Below are positions 46,582-54,569 of a DNA stretch of 64,000 nucleotides, piece after piece (the stretch's first letter is position 1; every line of letters starts with the position of its first letter). The notes below the pieces were generated by a model that searched no databases, was not told where the DNA came from, and saw only the letters and a list, made by a program, of their open reading frames with translations. Made by a program: the position numbers and the translations under genes. Source of the stretch: RPQJ01 sp963846885 (GTDB lineage Bacteria > Pseudomonadota > Gammaproteobacteria > Steroidobacterales > Steroidobacteraceae); the NCBI GenBank assembly GCA_963846885.1, contig CAWJXS010000007.1, positions 1-64,000 of the forward strand. The letters run 5' to 3'.

Positions 46582-48515
46582 ATTCACGTTCCTTGCTGAG
46601 CACGGTGGCAGGCCAGTTTCTATGGGGGCTGCTGGTGGCCGTCTGCGCCCTCGCGCCGGCGGGACGGTCCTACGCTCAAGTGCTGCCCCCGTCGGCCGTG
46701 CGCCCCGGCGCCGGCGAGTTCGCGCTGGTCCGCAACGTCATGGTGAAGATGCGGGACGGCACACGGCTCGCGACGGATGTCTACCTGCCCGCGCGCGACG
46801 GCGCACCCTTGCCTGGACCGTTCCCGGTGATTCTCGACCGGACCCCTTACAACAAGGACGGACGTGCCGCCGGGCTCGTCGACTGGTTCGTGCCGCATGG
46901 TTACGCGGTCGTCGTGCAGGACGTGCGCGGCCGCTTCCGCTCCGAAGGCCGCTGGATTCCGCTCAAGGACGACCCGCAGGACGGTCACGACACTGCGAAC
47001 TGGATCTGCTCGCAGCCGTGGTCGGCGCGGGCCATCGGCACGGTGGGTTCGTCGTACGAGGCTGCTACGCAGCACGCGCTCGCGCTGGCCGGCGCGCCCT
47101 GCGTGAAGGCGATGATCCCGCGCAACGCGATGTCCAACTTCGGCCGCTACGGCTTACGCCACCACGGCGCGTTCGAGCTGCGCTGGTTGAACTGGGTGCT
47201 GACGCTCGGGAACACGGCCGGGACGCCGGACGCGCTGCCGGCTGCACAGCGCGCTGCAGCGGATCCGGTCGCTGCGGCGGCTCTCGTCGATGCAGGCGAG
47301 CGCGTGCAGGAGTACGTGCGTGCGCTGCCGCTGCGGCCGGGAACGACTCCGCTCGCACTCGCGCCGGACTATGAGCGCTGGCTGATCGAGGCGATGAGTC
47401 ACGGTCGCTACGACGCGTTCTGGAAGGACCACGGCGCAAGCGTCATCGATCACATTGCCGATTACGCGGACGTGCCCGTGTACCACGTGACGGGTTGGTA
47501 CGACTCCTGGGGTACGCCAGTCGCCAACATGAACTACGTGGAGCTTGCGCGGACGAAGCAGAGCCTGCAGCGGCTGATCGTCGGTCCCTGGATTCACAGT
47601 TCCGAGCGACTCGACTACGCCGGGGAGGCGCAGTTCACGCCCGATGCGGCGCTCGACCTCGGTGCGTTCCAGTTGCGCTGGTTCGACCGCTGGCTGAAGG
47701 GCATCGACAACGGCGTCGAGCGCGAGCCGCCGGTGCGGATCTACGTGATGGGCGGTGGCGACGCGCACCGCACGCCCGAGGGTCGCGTGTTCGTCGGCGG
47801 CAAGTGGCGCGACGAGCAGGAATGGCCGCTCGCGCGCACCGCGTATACGCCGTACTACCTGCACGCGGACGGCTCGCTCTCGACTCGTGCGCCCGCTCGC
47901 GGCGCCAAGCCGATCAGCTACCAGTTCGATCCCCGTAACCCGGTGCCGACGCTGGGCGGCAACGTCTCGTCGCAGGGCAAGCTGATGTTCCAGGGCGCGG
48001 CGGATCAGCGCGGTCGGGAGGATTTCTGGCTGACACCCGACACGAAGCCGCTGTCCGCGCGCAACGATGTGCTGGTGTTCCGCACGGAGCCGCTGGCCGA
48101 GGACGTCGAGGTGACGGGCCGCCTGGTCGTGAAGCTCTGGGCGGCGAGCGACGGGCCGGACACGGACTTCACCGTGAAGCTGGTCGACGTCTACCCGCCG
48201 AGCCGCGACTTTCCGCAAGGCGTCGAACTCAATGTGGCGGATGGCATCGTACGCGCCCGTTATCGCGACGGCCTGGACCGCGAGCAGTGGCTGACGCCCG
48301 GCAGGCCGGTTGAATTTACGATCGAGATGTACCCGACGTCGCTCGTATTCGCGAAGGGGCACCGGATCCGACTGGACGTCTCGAGCAGCAACTTCCCGCG
48401 CTTCGACGTGAATCCGAACACCGGTGAGCCTCTGAACGACAATCGCAGCTGGCGCACGGCTACGAACACTGTTTATGTGGACGTCTCGCGCCCTCGCACG
48501 TCATTCTGCCGGTGA
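46578..48515 (+). CDS. CocE/NonD-family hydrolase, exported
   Basis: Alpha/beta hydrolase of the cocaine-esterase/X-Pro dipeptidyl-peptidase S15 type. 645 residues with an N-terminal signal (VAVCALAPAGRSYAQ). Start: VMVKMRDGTRLATDVYLP; oxyanion DRTPYNKDG; DVRGRFRSEG; nucleophile Ser in TVGSSYEAATQ; catalytic Asp in VTGWYDSWG; His in VGPWIHSSE; C-terminal jelly-roll PepX_C domain from TEPLAEDVEVTGR to the end. Periplasmic ester or peptide-amide hydrolysis is expected; natural substrate unknown. Coupled to ybdK by a 4-base overlap. Confidence 0.92.
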   Translation: MNSRSLLSTVAGQFLWGLLVAVCALAPAGRSYAQVLPPSAVRPGAGEFALVRNVMVKMRDGTRLATDVYLPARDGAPLPGPFPVILDRTPYNKDGRAAGLVDWFVPHGYAVVVQDVRGRFRSEGRWIPLKDDPQDGHDTANWICSQPWSARAIGTVGSSYEAATQHALALAGAPCVKAMIPRNAMSNFGRYGLRHHGAFELRWLNWVLTLGNTAGTPDALPAAQRAAADPVAAAALVDAGERVQEYVRALPLRPGTTPLALAPDYERWLIEAMSHGRYDAFWKDHGASVIDHIADYADVPVYHVTGWYDSWGTPVANMNYVELARTKQSLQRLIVGPWIHSSERLDYAGEAQFTPDAALDLGAFQLRWFDRWLKGIDNGVEREPPVRIYVMGGGDAHRTPEGRVFVGGKWRDEQEWPLARTAYTPYYLHADGSLSTRAPARGAKPISYQFDPRNPVPTLGGNVSSQGKLMFQGAADQRGREDFWLTPDTKPLSARNDVLVFRTEPLAEDVEVTGRLVVKLWAASDGPDTDFTVKLVDVYPPSRDFPQGVELNVADGIVRARYRDGLDREQWLTPGRPVEFTIEMYPTSLVFAKGHRIRLDVSSSNFPRFDVNPNTGEPLNDNRSWRTATNTVYVDVSRPRTSFCR

Positions 48516-48543
48516 TTCCGTCACGGAGTGCACGTTGAGCGCG

Positions 48544-49521
48544 ATGCTTGATAGCCACAGAAAACTGTCCGTCGCCCCGATGATGGATTACACGGACCGT
48601 CATTGCCGGTACCTGTTGCGGCTGCTCAGTCCGCGCTCGCTGCTGTATACCGAAATGGTCACGGCGCAGGCGCTGGCGCACGGCGACGTCGAGCGCTTGC
48701 TGGGCTTCAGCGAGTTCGAGCATCCCGTGGCGCTGCAGGTCGGCGGTTCGGATCCCGCGCTGCTGGCCCGCGCCGCGCGACTCGGTGAGCAGTACGGCTA
48801 CGACGAAATCAACCTGAACGTCGGCTGCCCCAGCGAGCGTGTGCAGAGCGGCAGCTTCGGCGCGTGCCTGATGGCGGAGCCCGCGCTCGTAGCCGACTGC
48901 ATGACGGCGATGCGCGAGGCAGTGCGCATTCCTGTGACGGTCAAGTGCCGCATCGGCATCGACGATCGCGACGACTACGGGTTCTTCGAAGACTTCGTGC
49001 TCACCGTTCGCGCTGCTGGCGTCGACGTGTTCATCGTGCATGCACGCAAGGCGCACCTGAAAGGGCTCAGCCCGAAAGAGAACCGCGAGATTCCGCCCCT
49101 GCGGTACGACGTGCCGGCGCGACTCAAGGCCGAGCATCCCGAACTCAAGATCATCCTGAACGGCGGCATCAAGACCGCCGCGCAGGTGCGTGAGTGGCTG
49201 CCTCGATTCGATGGCGTGATGCTGGGCCGCCAGGCGTACCAGGAGCCGTACCTGATCGCAGAACTGGACGCCGAGTTGCTGGGCCCAGGCGTGGTGCCGC
49301 CACCGCGAGCGCAGGTCGTGGAACGCTACGCCGACTATGTCGACGCAATGCTGGGGCAGGGGCATCGGCTGCCGCTGATGTTGCGGCACGTGCATGGCCT
49401 GTATGCCGGGCTGCCCAATGCTCGCTCGTGGCGTCGCTACCTGACAGAGCGAGGCCACCTGCCAGGCGCTGGGGCTGACGTACTGCGGGATTCGCTGCAG
49501 ATGTTCCGTCAGGCTGCCTGA
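48544..49521 (+). CDS. dusA: tRNA-dihydrouridine synthase A
   Basis: FMN enzyme reducing U20/U20a in tRNA D-loops. From ATG 48544 (TTG 48535 also possible), 325 residues. MLDSHRKLSVAPMMDYTDRHCRYL (FMN N-terminus), LLYTEMVTAQAL, HPVALQVGGSDP, NLNVGCPSERVQSGSFGACLM (catalytic Cys and FMN), HARKAHLKGLSPKENREIPPL (DusA-specific) and ILNGGIKT...DGVMLGRQAYQEPYL. Intact. Confidence 0.95.
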   Translation: MLDSHRKLSVAPMMDYTDRHCRYLLRLLSPRSLLYTEMVTAQALAHGDVERLLGFSEFEHPVALQVGGSDPALLARAARLGEQYGYDEINLNVGCPSERVQSGSFGACLMAEPALVADCMTAMREAVRIPVTVKCRIGIDDRDDYGFFEDFVLTVRAAGVDVFIVHARKAHLKGLSPKENREIPPLRYDVPARLKAEHPELKIILNGGIKTAAQVREWLPRFDGVMLGRQAYQEPYLIAELDAELLGPGVVPPPRAQVVERYADYVDAMLGQGHRLPLMLRHVHGLYAGLPNARSWRRYLTERGHLPGAGADVLRDSLQMFRQAA

Positions 49522-49623
49522 CAGTCTCAGGGGCGGCCTGACGGGTCGATGGCGACCTGCCCCGGTCGTGCCGGCCCTGATCCGTACGTCCAAGTCCCCT
49601 CGGGCGAGGCGGGTCGCTCTGAC

Positions 49624-49629
49624 TATAAT
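49624..49629 (+). promoter_or_regulatory. -10 TATAAT before the cyclase gene
   Basis: Perfect TATAAT followed by a purine start region 7-9 bases on; no convincing -35. It lies inside the longest open frame but upstream of GTG 49687, which supports the downstream start. Confidence 0.4.
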
Positions 49630-49686
49630 GTAGAGTTATTGTCTAAGGTCGTTTCGCCCAGGACGGGCGCAGGGGTTCTGCCAAGC

Positions 49687-50586
49687 GTGTCCAGTACCGA
49701 GACGGAAGTCGCCGTCCTCTTCGCCGATGTCGTCGGCAGCACTCGTTTGTACGAGATGCTGGGCGATCAGCACGCGCGCGAGTTGATCCAGCTCTGCGTC
49801 GAGCTCATGCGCGACGCGACCAACCGCAACCGCGGCACGGTCATCAAGACGATCGGCGACGAGATCCTCGCCATTTTCCCGACGGTCGACGATGCCGTGA
49901 ATGCCGGCTCCGAGATGCACCAGGACATCCGCGCGCGTCCGGAACTCTCGGTGCAGGGGCAGCACGTGGCGATCCGCATCGGCTGCCACTTCGGGCCGGT
50001 GGTGCTCGAGCACAAGGACATCTTCGGCGCTTCGGTGCACACCGCCAACCGCATGACGAGCCAGGCCAAGGCCGGCCAGATCATTCTCTCTGCCGATACG
50101 CTGCGCCGCTGCTCACCCGAGTGGCGGGCGACGTCGCGGCGCGTCGACATCACGTCGCTGCGCGGTCTCAACGACGAGATCGAACTCTATGAAGTGCTGT
50201 GGCAACAGGAAGACGCCACCAGCATGCTGCCTTCGATCGCGATGGGTGGCATGCACGGCGCGCGACGCGTGCGTGTGCGGCATGCGACCCGCGAGATCGT
50301 GCTGGACGATGCCCGCAACGAGATCACGATGGGCCGCGCCGACGAGAACAGCGTGGTGCAGCGCGGACCGTTGATTTCGCGCATCCACGCCAAGATCGAG
50401 CTCGTGCGCGGCCGCTTCCTGCTGATCGACCAGAGTACCAACGGCACGTTCGTGCTGACCGCCGAAGGCAAGGAAGCGTTCGTGCGACGCGATTCGGTGC
50501 CGCTGGTGGGCGAGGGCTTCATCGGGCTCGGCAAGAAGCCCGATCCGCAGGCGGCGGACGTGATTCGGTACGCGCTCGAGGATTAA
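49687..50586 (+). CDS. Class III adenylate/guanylate cyclase with C-terminal FHA domain
   Basis: Cytosolic signalling enzyme, 299 residues from GTG 49687. Cyclase homology domain (residues 5-175): VAVLFADVVGSTRLYEML (first metal Asp), IKTIGDEILAIFP (second metal Asp), FGASVHTANRMTSQAKAGQI (transition-state Asn/Arg region). FHA domain (about 195-285): ITMGRADENSVVQRGPLISRIHAKIELVRGRFLLIDQSTNGTFV, with the phosphothreonine-binding R, S and N all present. So nucleotide output may respond to a Thr-phosphorylated partner. An earlier in-frame start (49549) is disfavoured by the TATAAT between them. Confidence 0.9.
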   Translation: MSSTETEVAVLFADVVGSTRLYEMLGDQHARELIQLCVELMRDATNRNRGTVIKTIGDEILAIFPTVDDAVNAGSEMHQDIRARPELSVQGQHVAIRIGCHFGPVVLEHKDIFGASVHTANRMTSQAKAGQIILSADTLRRCSPEWRATSRRVDITSLRGLNDEIELYEVLWQQEDATSMLPSIAMGGMHGARRVRVRHATREIVLDDARNEITMGRADENSVVQRGPLISRIHAKIELVRGRFLLIDQSTNGTFVLTAEGKEAFVRRDSVPLVGEGFIGLGKKPDPQAADVIRYALED

Positions 50587-50600
50587 GGGAAGGGGCTGGG

Positions 50601-50693
50601 GGAGGAAGGACAGGAAGGGCAGGAAGGACAGGAAGGACAGGAAGGACAGGAAGGATAGGAAGGAGAGGAAGGAAGAAGGTTAGGAAGGGCAGC
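50601..50693. repeat. Minisatellite, 9-nt unit CAGGAAGGA, left flank
   Basis: About nine units of CAGGAAGGA with single-base variants (CAGGAAGGG, TAGGAAGGA, GAGGAAGGA). It is inverted relative to the array at 51138-51192. Confidence 0.92.
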
Positions 50694-50760
50694 CGCGGAA
50701 ACGGCAGGGATTGCCCAGATATCAATATCGCGCCTGATCCTTGAGTACTGATGATGGCGC

Positions 50761-51135
50761 ATGGAGCAGCTATCTAGGCTTAATCACAAAGATTTGATTC
50801 TGTGGCAGAAAGCGCTGGAACTCGCGGTTTTCGTGCATCAGTCATGCACCACGCTTCCGCCAAGCGAGACCTATGGTCTGGCTTCCCAAATGCGTCGCGC
50901 GGCGACGTCCATACCCTCGAACATCGCTGAGGGCTACGCCCGAAGATCCCCGAAGGAATACCTTTACTTCTTGCGCGTCGCCCGCGGCTCACTGGCCGAA
51001 CTGGAGACTCAACTCCTGCTGCGCAGCGGGTGAGCTACCTGCTGGAAAACGAGGTCACCGCTACTGGACAGGATCGAAGAGATCGGACGCATCCTGCACG
51101 CTGTGGTCGCAGGTCTGCTCCGTCGGCAGCAATAG
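50761..51135 (+). CDS. Four-helix-bundle (S23/bAvd-like) protein (one frameshift)
   Basis: Small positively charged four-helix-bundle protein of the S23 family, named from 23S rRNA intervening sequences; Avd proteins of diversity-generating retroelements are relatives. KDLILWQKALELAVFVH, YGLASQMRRAATSIPSNIAEGYAR (hallmark) and YLYFLRVARGSLAELETQLLL; after an indel near 51030, LLDRIEEIGRILHAVVAGLL. About 124 residues, normal. Nucleic-acid binding is likely; cellular role unknown. No rRNA or reverse transcriptase is nearby. It is framed by inverted 9-nt repeat arrays. Confidence 0.88.
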
Positions 51136-51137
51136 CG

Positions 51138-51192
51138 GCCCTTCCTATCCTTCCTGTCCTTCCTTTCCTTCCTTCCTGTCCTTCCTGCCAGC
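51138..51192. repeat. Minisatellite, 9-nt unit TCCTTCCTG, right flank
   Basis: About six units of the reverse complement of the 50601-50693 repeat, ending 8 bases before the pckG stop. Confidence 0.9.
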
Positions 51193-51199
51193 GCCTTCT

Positions 51200-52930
51200 T
51201 CACCTGCAACTGCTTGTCCCTGCAGCTGCTGCCGGCATCCGCGCGCCATAGCTTTCGAGGTACTTGCCGATGTCGTCGATCTCGGTGTGCCAAGCGGCCG
51301 GGTCGATATCCATCAGCTGCTGCAGGGTGCCGTCGCTCAGCGACAGGCCCGAGAGGTCGATGTCTTCCGGGCGCGGCAGGTAGCCGATCGGCGTTTCCTT
51401 CGCGCTGGCGCGGCCTTCGCAACGGTCCACGATCCACGACAGCACGCGCAGGTTGTCGCCGAAGCCCGGCCACAGGAACTTGCCGTCCTTGTCCTGGCGG
51501 AACCAGTTGACGTGATAGACCTTCGGCAGCTGTTTCGCGCGGCCCTCGAAGCTGAGCCAGTGCGACCAGTAGTCGGCGAAGTTGTAGCCGCAGAACGGCT
51601 TCATCGCCATCGAGTCGCGTCGCACGACGCCCACCTGGCCCACGGCCGCGGCGGTCGTCTCGGAGGCCATGCCGGCGCCGATCATCACGCCGTGCGCCCA
51701 GTCGCGGGCTTCGTACACCAGCGGCGCCACTTCGCGGCGGCGGCCGCCGAACAGGATCGCGGAAAGCGGCACGCCTTCCGGGTGTTCCATCAGGTGCGAG
51801 TACGCCGGGTTCTGCTTCGCCGAAACCGTGAAGCGTGAATTCGGGTGCGCCGCGGGCGTCTTCGCCGTGGCCTTGTCGTACGGCTTGCCCTGCCAGTCGA
51901 TGACCGGCGTGCCTGAAGTGCGGCCTTCCCACCACGGCTCGTTGTCGGCCGTGAGTGCGACGTTGGTGAAGATCGTGTCGTGGTGGATCATCTCGTAGGC
52001 GTTGCGGTTGGTCTTCGGGCTGGTGCCGGGCACCACGCCGAAGAAACCGGCTTCCGGATTGATCGCGCGCAGGCGGCCATCGGTGCCCACGTGAATCCAG
52101 GCGATGTCCTCGCCGATCGTCCACACCTTCCAGCCCGGCATCGTGTCGGGCGGGATCAGCATGCCTAGGTTCGTCTTGCCGCACGCCGACGGGAACGCCG
52201 CCGCGACGTAATGCACTTCACCGCGCGGATTCTCGAGGCCCACGACGAGCATGTGCTCGGCGAGCCAGCCCTCGTTGCGGGCCTGGAAACTGGCGATGCG
52301 CAGCGCATGGCACTTCTTGCCGAGCAGCGCGTTGCCGCCGTAGCCCGAGCCGATGCTCTTGATCGAGAGCTCTTCGGGGAAGTGCATGATGAAGCGCTTG
52401 TCGGGATCGAGGTCGCCGGTCGAGTGCAGGCCGCGCACGAAGGTGCCGTCCTTCTCGATGCGATTGAGGGCCTGCGTGCCCATGCGCGTCATGATGCGCA
52501 TGTTGAGCACGACGTAAGGGCTGTCGGTGATCTCGACGCCGCAGCGCGAATAAGGCGAGGTGACGGGGCCCATGCAGTAGGGCACGACGTACATCGTGCG
52601 GCCCTTCATGCAGCCGGCGAACAGCGCGTCGACCTTGGAGTGCGCCTCCTGCGGGTCCATCCACAGGTTGTTGGGTCCCGCGTCGTCCTTGTGCGGCGTG
52701 CAGATGAACGTGAGGTGTTCGACGCGCGCGACGTCCGACGGATCGGAGCGATGCAGGTAGCAGTTGGGGAACGTTGCCTGGTTCAGCTCGATCAGGTCGC
52801 CCGTGCCGAGCATCAGCTGGACGAGTTCGTCGCGTTCGGCGTCCGAGCCATTGCACCACTGGATGCGGTCGGGTTGGGTGAGCTTCGCCGTCTGGTCGAC
52901 CCAGTCACGCAAGGATGTATTCGTAGTCAT
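51200..52930 (-). CDS. pckG: Phosphoenolpyruvate carboxykinase (GTP)
   Basis: Gluconeogenic enzyme turning oxaloacetate and GTP into PEP, GDP and CO2. From ATG 52930, 576 residues. RVEHLTFICTPHKDDAGPNNLWMDP, YVVPYCMGP, kinase-1a AAFPSACGKTNLGML, hyperactive Cys in this SACGKTN loop, kinase-2 WTIGEDIAWIHVG, PEAGFFGVVPGTS and the guanine-site ILFGGRRREVAPLV and MKPFCGYNFADYWSHWL. The C-terminal 12 residues (PAAAAGTSSCR) run into repeat-flanked DNA and may be altered. Intact. Confidence 0.96.
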   Translation of the reverse strand: MTTNTSLRDWVDQTAKLTQPDRIQWCNGSDAERDELVQLMLGTGDLIELNQATFPNCYLHRSDPSDVARVEHLTFICTPHKDDAGPNNLWMDPQEAHSKVDALFAGCMKGRTMYVVPYCMGPVTSPYSRCGVEITDSPYVVLNMRIMTRMGTQALNRIEKDGTFVRGLHSTGDLDPDKRFIMHFPEELSIKSIGSGYGGNALLGKKCHALRIASFQARNEGWLAEHMLVVGLENPRGEVHYVAAAFPSACGKTNLGMLIPPDTMPGWKVWTIGEDIAWIHVGTDGRLRAINPEAGFFGVVPGTSPKTNRNAYEMIHHDTIFTNVALTADNEPWWEGRTSGTPVIDWQGKPYDKATAKTPAAHPNSRFTVSAKQNPAYSHLMEHPEGVPLSAILFGGRRREVAPLVYEARDWAHGVMIGAGMASETTAAAVGQVGVVRRDSMAMKPFCGYNFADYWSHWLSFEGRAKQLPKVYHVNWFRQDKDGKFLWPGFGDNLRVLSWIVDRCEGRASAKETPIGYLPRPEDIDLSGLSLSDGTLQQLMDIDPAAWHTEIDDIGKYLESYGARMPAAAAGTSSCR

Positions 52931-52957
52931 TACCTGGCCTTGTAGCGCTATCCCGCC

Positions 52958-52963
52958 ATTATA
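52958..52963 (-). promoter_or_regulatory. -10 TATAAT of pckG
   Basis: TATAAT on the minus strand 28 bases upstream of the pckG ATG; no clear -35. Confidence 0.4.
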
Positions 52964-53027
52964 GCCGCCCGTCCGGGTGCTGCGCTGCGTTGCGACAAAA
53001 GCGCCGTGGCGGGGGCATATTCGAACC

Positions 53028-53056
53028 AAAAAAAAGCGCCCTCCGGGGAGGGCGCA
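53028..53056 (-). terminator. Rho-independent terminator of the phasin gene
   Basis: On the minus strand GCGCCCTCC-CC-GGAGGGCGC followed by TTTTTTTT, 85 bases after the phasin stop and upstream of pckG. Confidence 0.92.
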
Positions 53057-53140
53057 ATCAGGGGGAGACCTGTGTCCGAAGCCCGCATTTCTTTTTCGGG
53101 GACAGTGCGGGCCCGGTTGCAGTCAGTTACCGACAGGCGA

Positions 53141-53689
53141 TCAGGCGGCCTTGCGGGCCCGCTTCGCGGTCTTGCGGGTTGCGCGCTTGGCCGCGGCTGC
53201 CTTGCGGCGGACCGGCTTCGCGGCGGTGGCAACTTCAGCCTTGGCCTTTTCGCTCAGCATTTCCACCGCGTGCTTCGCGACCGAGCGGAAATCACGGCCG
53301 GCGGTCTTGAAGATCGACACGGCGCGGTTGGCGTCTTCGACCACGCGGGCACGCGTGGCGGGGGTGAGTTCGATCTGCTCGCGCACGAATTCGACGATGT
53401 TTTCCGCACGGGTGGCGCGCTCGAGGCGCAGCGCCACGTCATTCAGCGCGGCCGTCACGACTTCGGACTGCAGCTCGATGAGGTTCTGCACGGTCACCTG
53501 CGACACGCTGGTGAGCTTGACGCCAGAGCGGGCGATCACGCGGACCGGGCTCTTCAGCGCCTTGAGGGTTTCGGCCGAGCCCGTAAAGGCTTCGCGCACG
53601 GTTTCAACTGAGTTCTCGCGGATCTTGCGAACCTGGCCGGCGATCAGTTCGCTGCGCTCGGCAACGTAATCCTGCATGGTGATGTTCAT
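53141..53689 (-). CDS. Phasin-family protein with lysine/alanine-rich tail
   Basis: Polyhydroxyalkanoate granule-associated protein. 182 residues from ATG 53689: helical phasin domain (residues 5-125, QDYVAERSELIAGQVRKIRENS, TGSAETLKALKSPVRVI, IELQSEVVTAALNDVALRLERA) and a histone-H1-like basic tail (AKPVRRKAAAAKRATRKTAKRARKAA region) that could bind DNA or polyphosphate. GGAGACC Shine-Dalgarno. Upstream repeats of TGCTGCATTGCA suggest PhaR control. Own terminator; monocistronic. No PHA synthase in the window. Confidence 0.85.
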   Translation of the reverse strand: MNITMQDYVAERSELIAGQVRKIRENSVETVREAFTGSAETLKALKSPVRVIARSGVKLTSVSQVTVQNLIELQSEVVTAALNDVALRLERATRAENIVEFVREQIELTPATRARVVEDANRAVSIFKTAGRDFRSVAKHAVEMLSEKAKAEVATAAKPVRRKAAAAKRATRKTAKRARKAA

Positions 53690-53706
53690 GGTGGTCTCCT
53701 GGATGG

Positions 53707-53734
53707 TGCTGCATTGCAGCATTGCTGCATTGCA
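53707..53734. promoter_or_regulatory. Putative PhaR-type operator, repeated TGCTGCATTGCA
   Basis: TGCTGCATTGCA at 53707-53718 and again at 53723-53734; each holds the TGC-N3-GCA palindrome seen in PhaR sites, 18 bases upstream of the phasin ATG. Confidence 0.5.
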
Positions 53735-53955
53735 CAATAGGACAAATGGGAACAACTGTCAAATCGGATAATTGCCATGACCAGTGGTATTGGCCGTGGG
53801 TCAAGCGAAATGTCCCGTCCAACCGGTGGGTGTTGGACAGGGGGTTTTCAGCTCCGTGTATTCCGGGCCGAGGTTTTTCGGGCTCGCATTTCCGGGTGCG
53901 TGCGCCCGGTTTCGCGCTTGCCTCCAGCCGAACGGTCCCGCAGAGTCCGGCCCCG

Positions 53956-54564
53956 ATGCCGAGCCTCCGGATCTGCCTGCCTTTGACCGCGCCGACGCCG
54001 CCCGCCGGCCGTCGTGGCCTCGCGTGGTCGCCGCGACGGGTGCTTGTGGTCAGTCTCCTGCTGGGATTCGGCTCATGGACCGTGCCGGCGTGGACCCAGC
54101 CGACGGATGACCTTCGCAGCGTCGCGGAAGTGACCGGTTCCGGCCCGCTCGAGGTCGCGATCGAGGTGGAGCGACTCGAGATCGGCACCGGGCCCGGCGG
54201 TGCGGAAACCAGGCGCTGGATCGCCGCCGATCGCCTCAATGCCGGTGACGAGATCCATTACACGGTGCGCGTGCGCAATCCAGGCAAGCAGCCGGTCGAG
54301 AACATCGTCGTCACCAAGCGCCTGCCGTTCGGCGTGCACTACCTGCGCAACTCGGCTGCCGGCCCGGCCGCCGAAGTCCAGTTCTCCATCGATGGCGGCA
54401 AGACCTTTGCCACACCGGATGCGTTGCAGCGTGCCGCAAGCGGCGGCAAGAAAACGCCACGCAAGGCGCTCGACGACCAGTACACCCACGTGCGCTGGGT
54501 TCTGCGCAAGCCGCTCGGCCCGGCGTCGACGGCGCTGCTGCGCTTTCGCGCCAAGTTCTCCTGA
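53956..54564 (+). CDS. Exported DUF11-type (Ig-like) protein
   Basis: 202 residues from ATG 53956. Signal or anchor segment RVLVVSLLLGFGSWTVPAWTQ at about residues 27-47, then a DUF11-like conserved repeat domain: VTGSGPLEVAIEVERLEIG, LNAGDEIHYTVRVRNPGKQPVENIVVTKRLPFGVHYL and VRWVLRKPLGPASTALLRFRAKFS. DUF11 modules are extracellular beta domains without catalysis. It ends 5 bases before yoaA. A longer in-frame start at 53722 would have no signal peptide and is disfavoured. Confidence 0.78.
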   Translation: MPSLRICLPLTAPTPPAGRRGLAWSPRRVLVVSLLLGFGSWTVPAWTQPTDDLRSVAEVTGSGPLEVAIEVERLEIGTGPGGAETRRWIAADRLNAGDEIHYTVRVRNPGKQPVENIVVTKRLPFGVHYLRNSAAGPAAEVQFSIDGGKTFATPDALQRAASGGKKTPRKALDDQYTHVRWVLRKPLGPASTALLRFRAKFS

Positions 54565-54569
54565 CGCCG

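Noticed and set aside
50601..51192. CRISPR array
   Set aside because: Units are 9 nt and contiguous with no spacers; no cas genes nearby.
53722..53955. N-terminal extension of the DUF11 protein from 53722
   Set aside because: Starts within the phasin operator region and would hide the signal peptide; ATG 53956 gives a normal exported protein.
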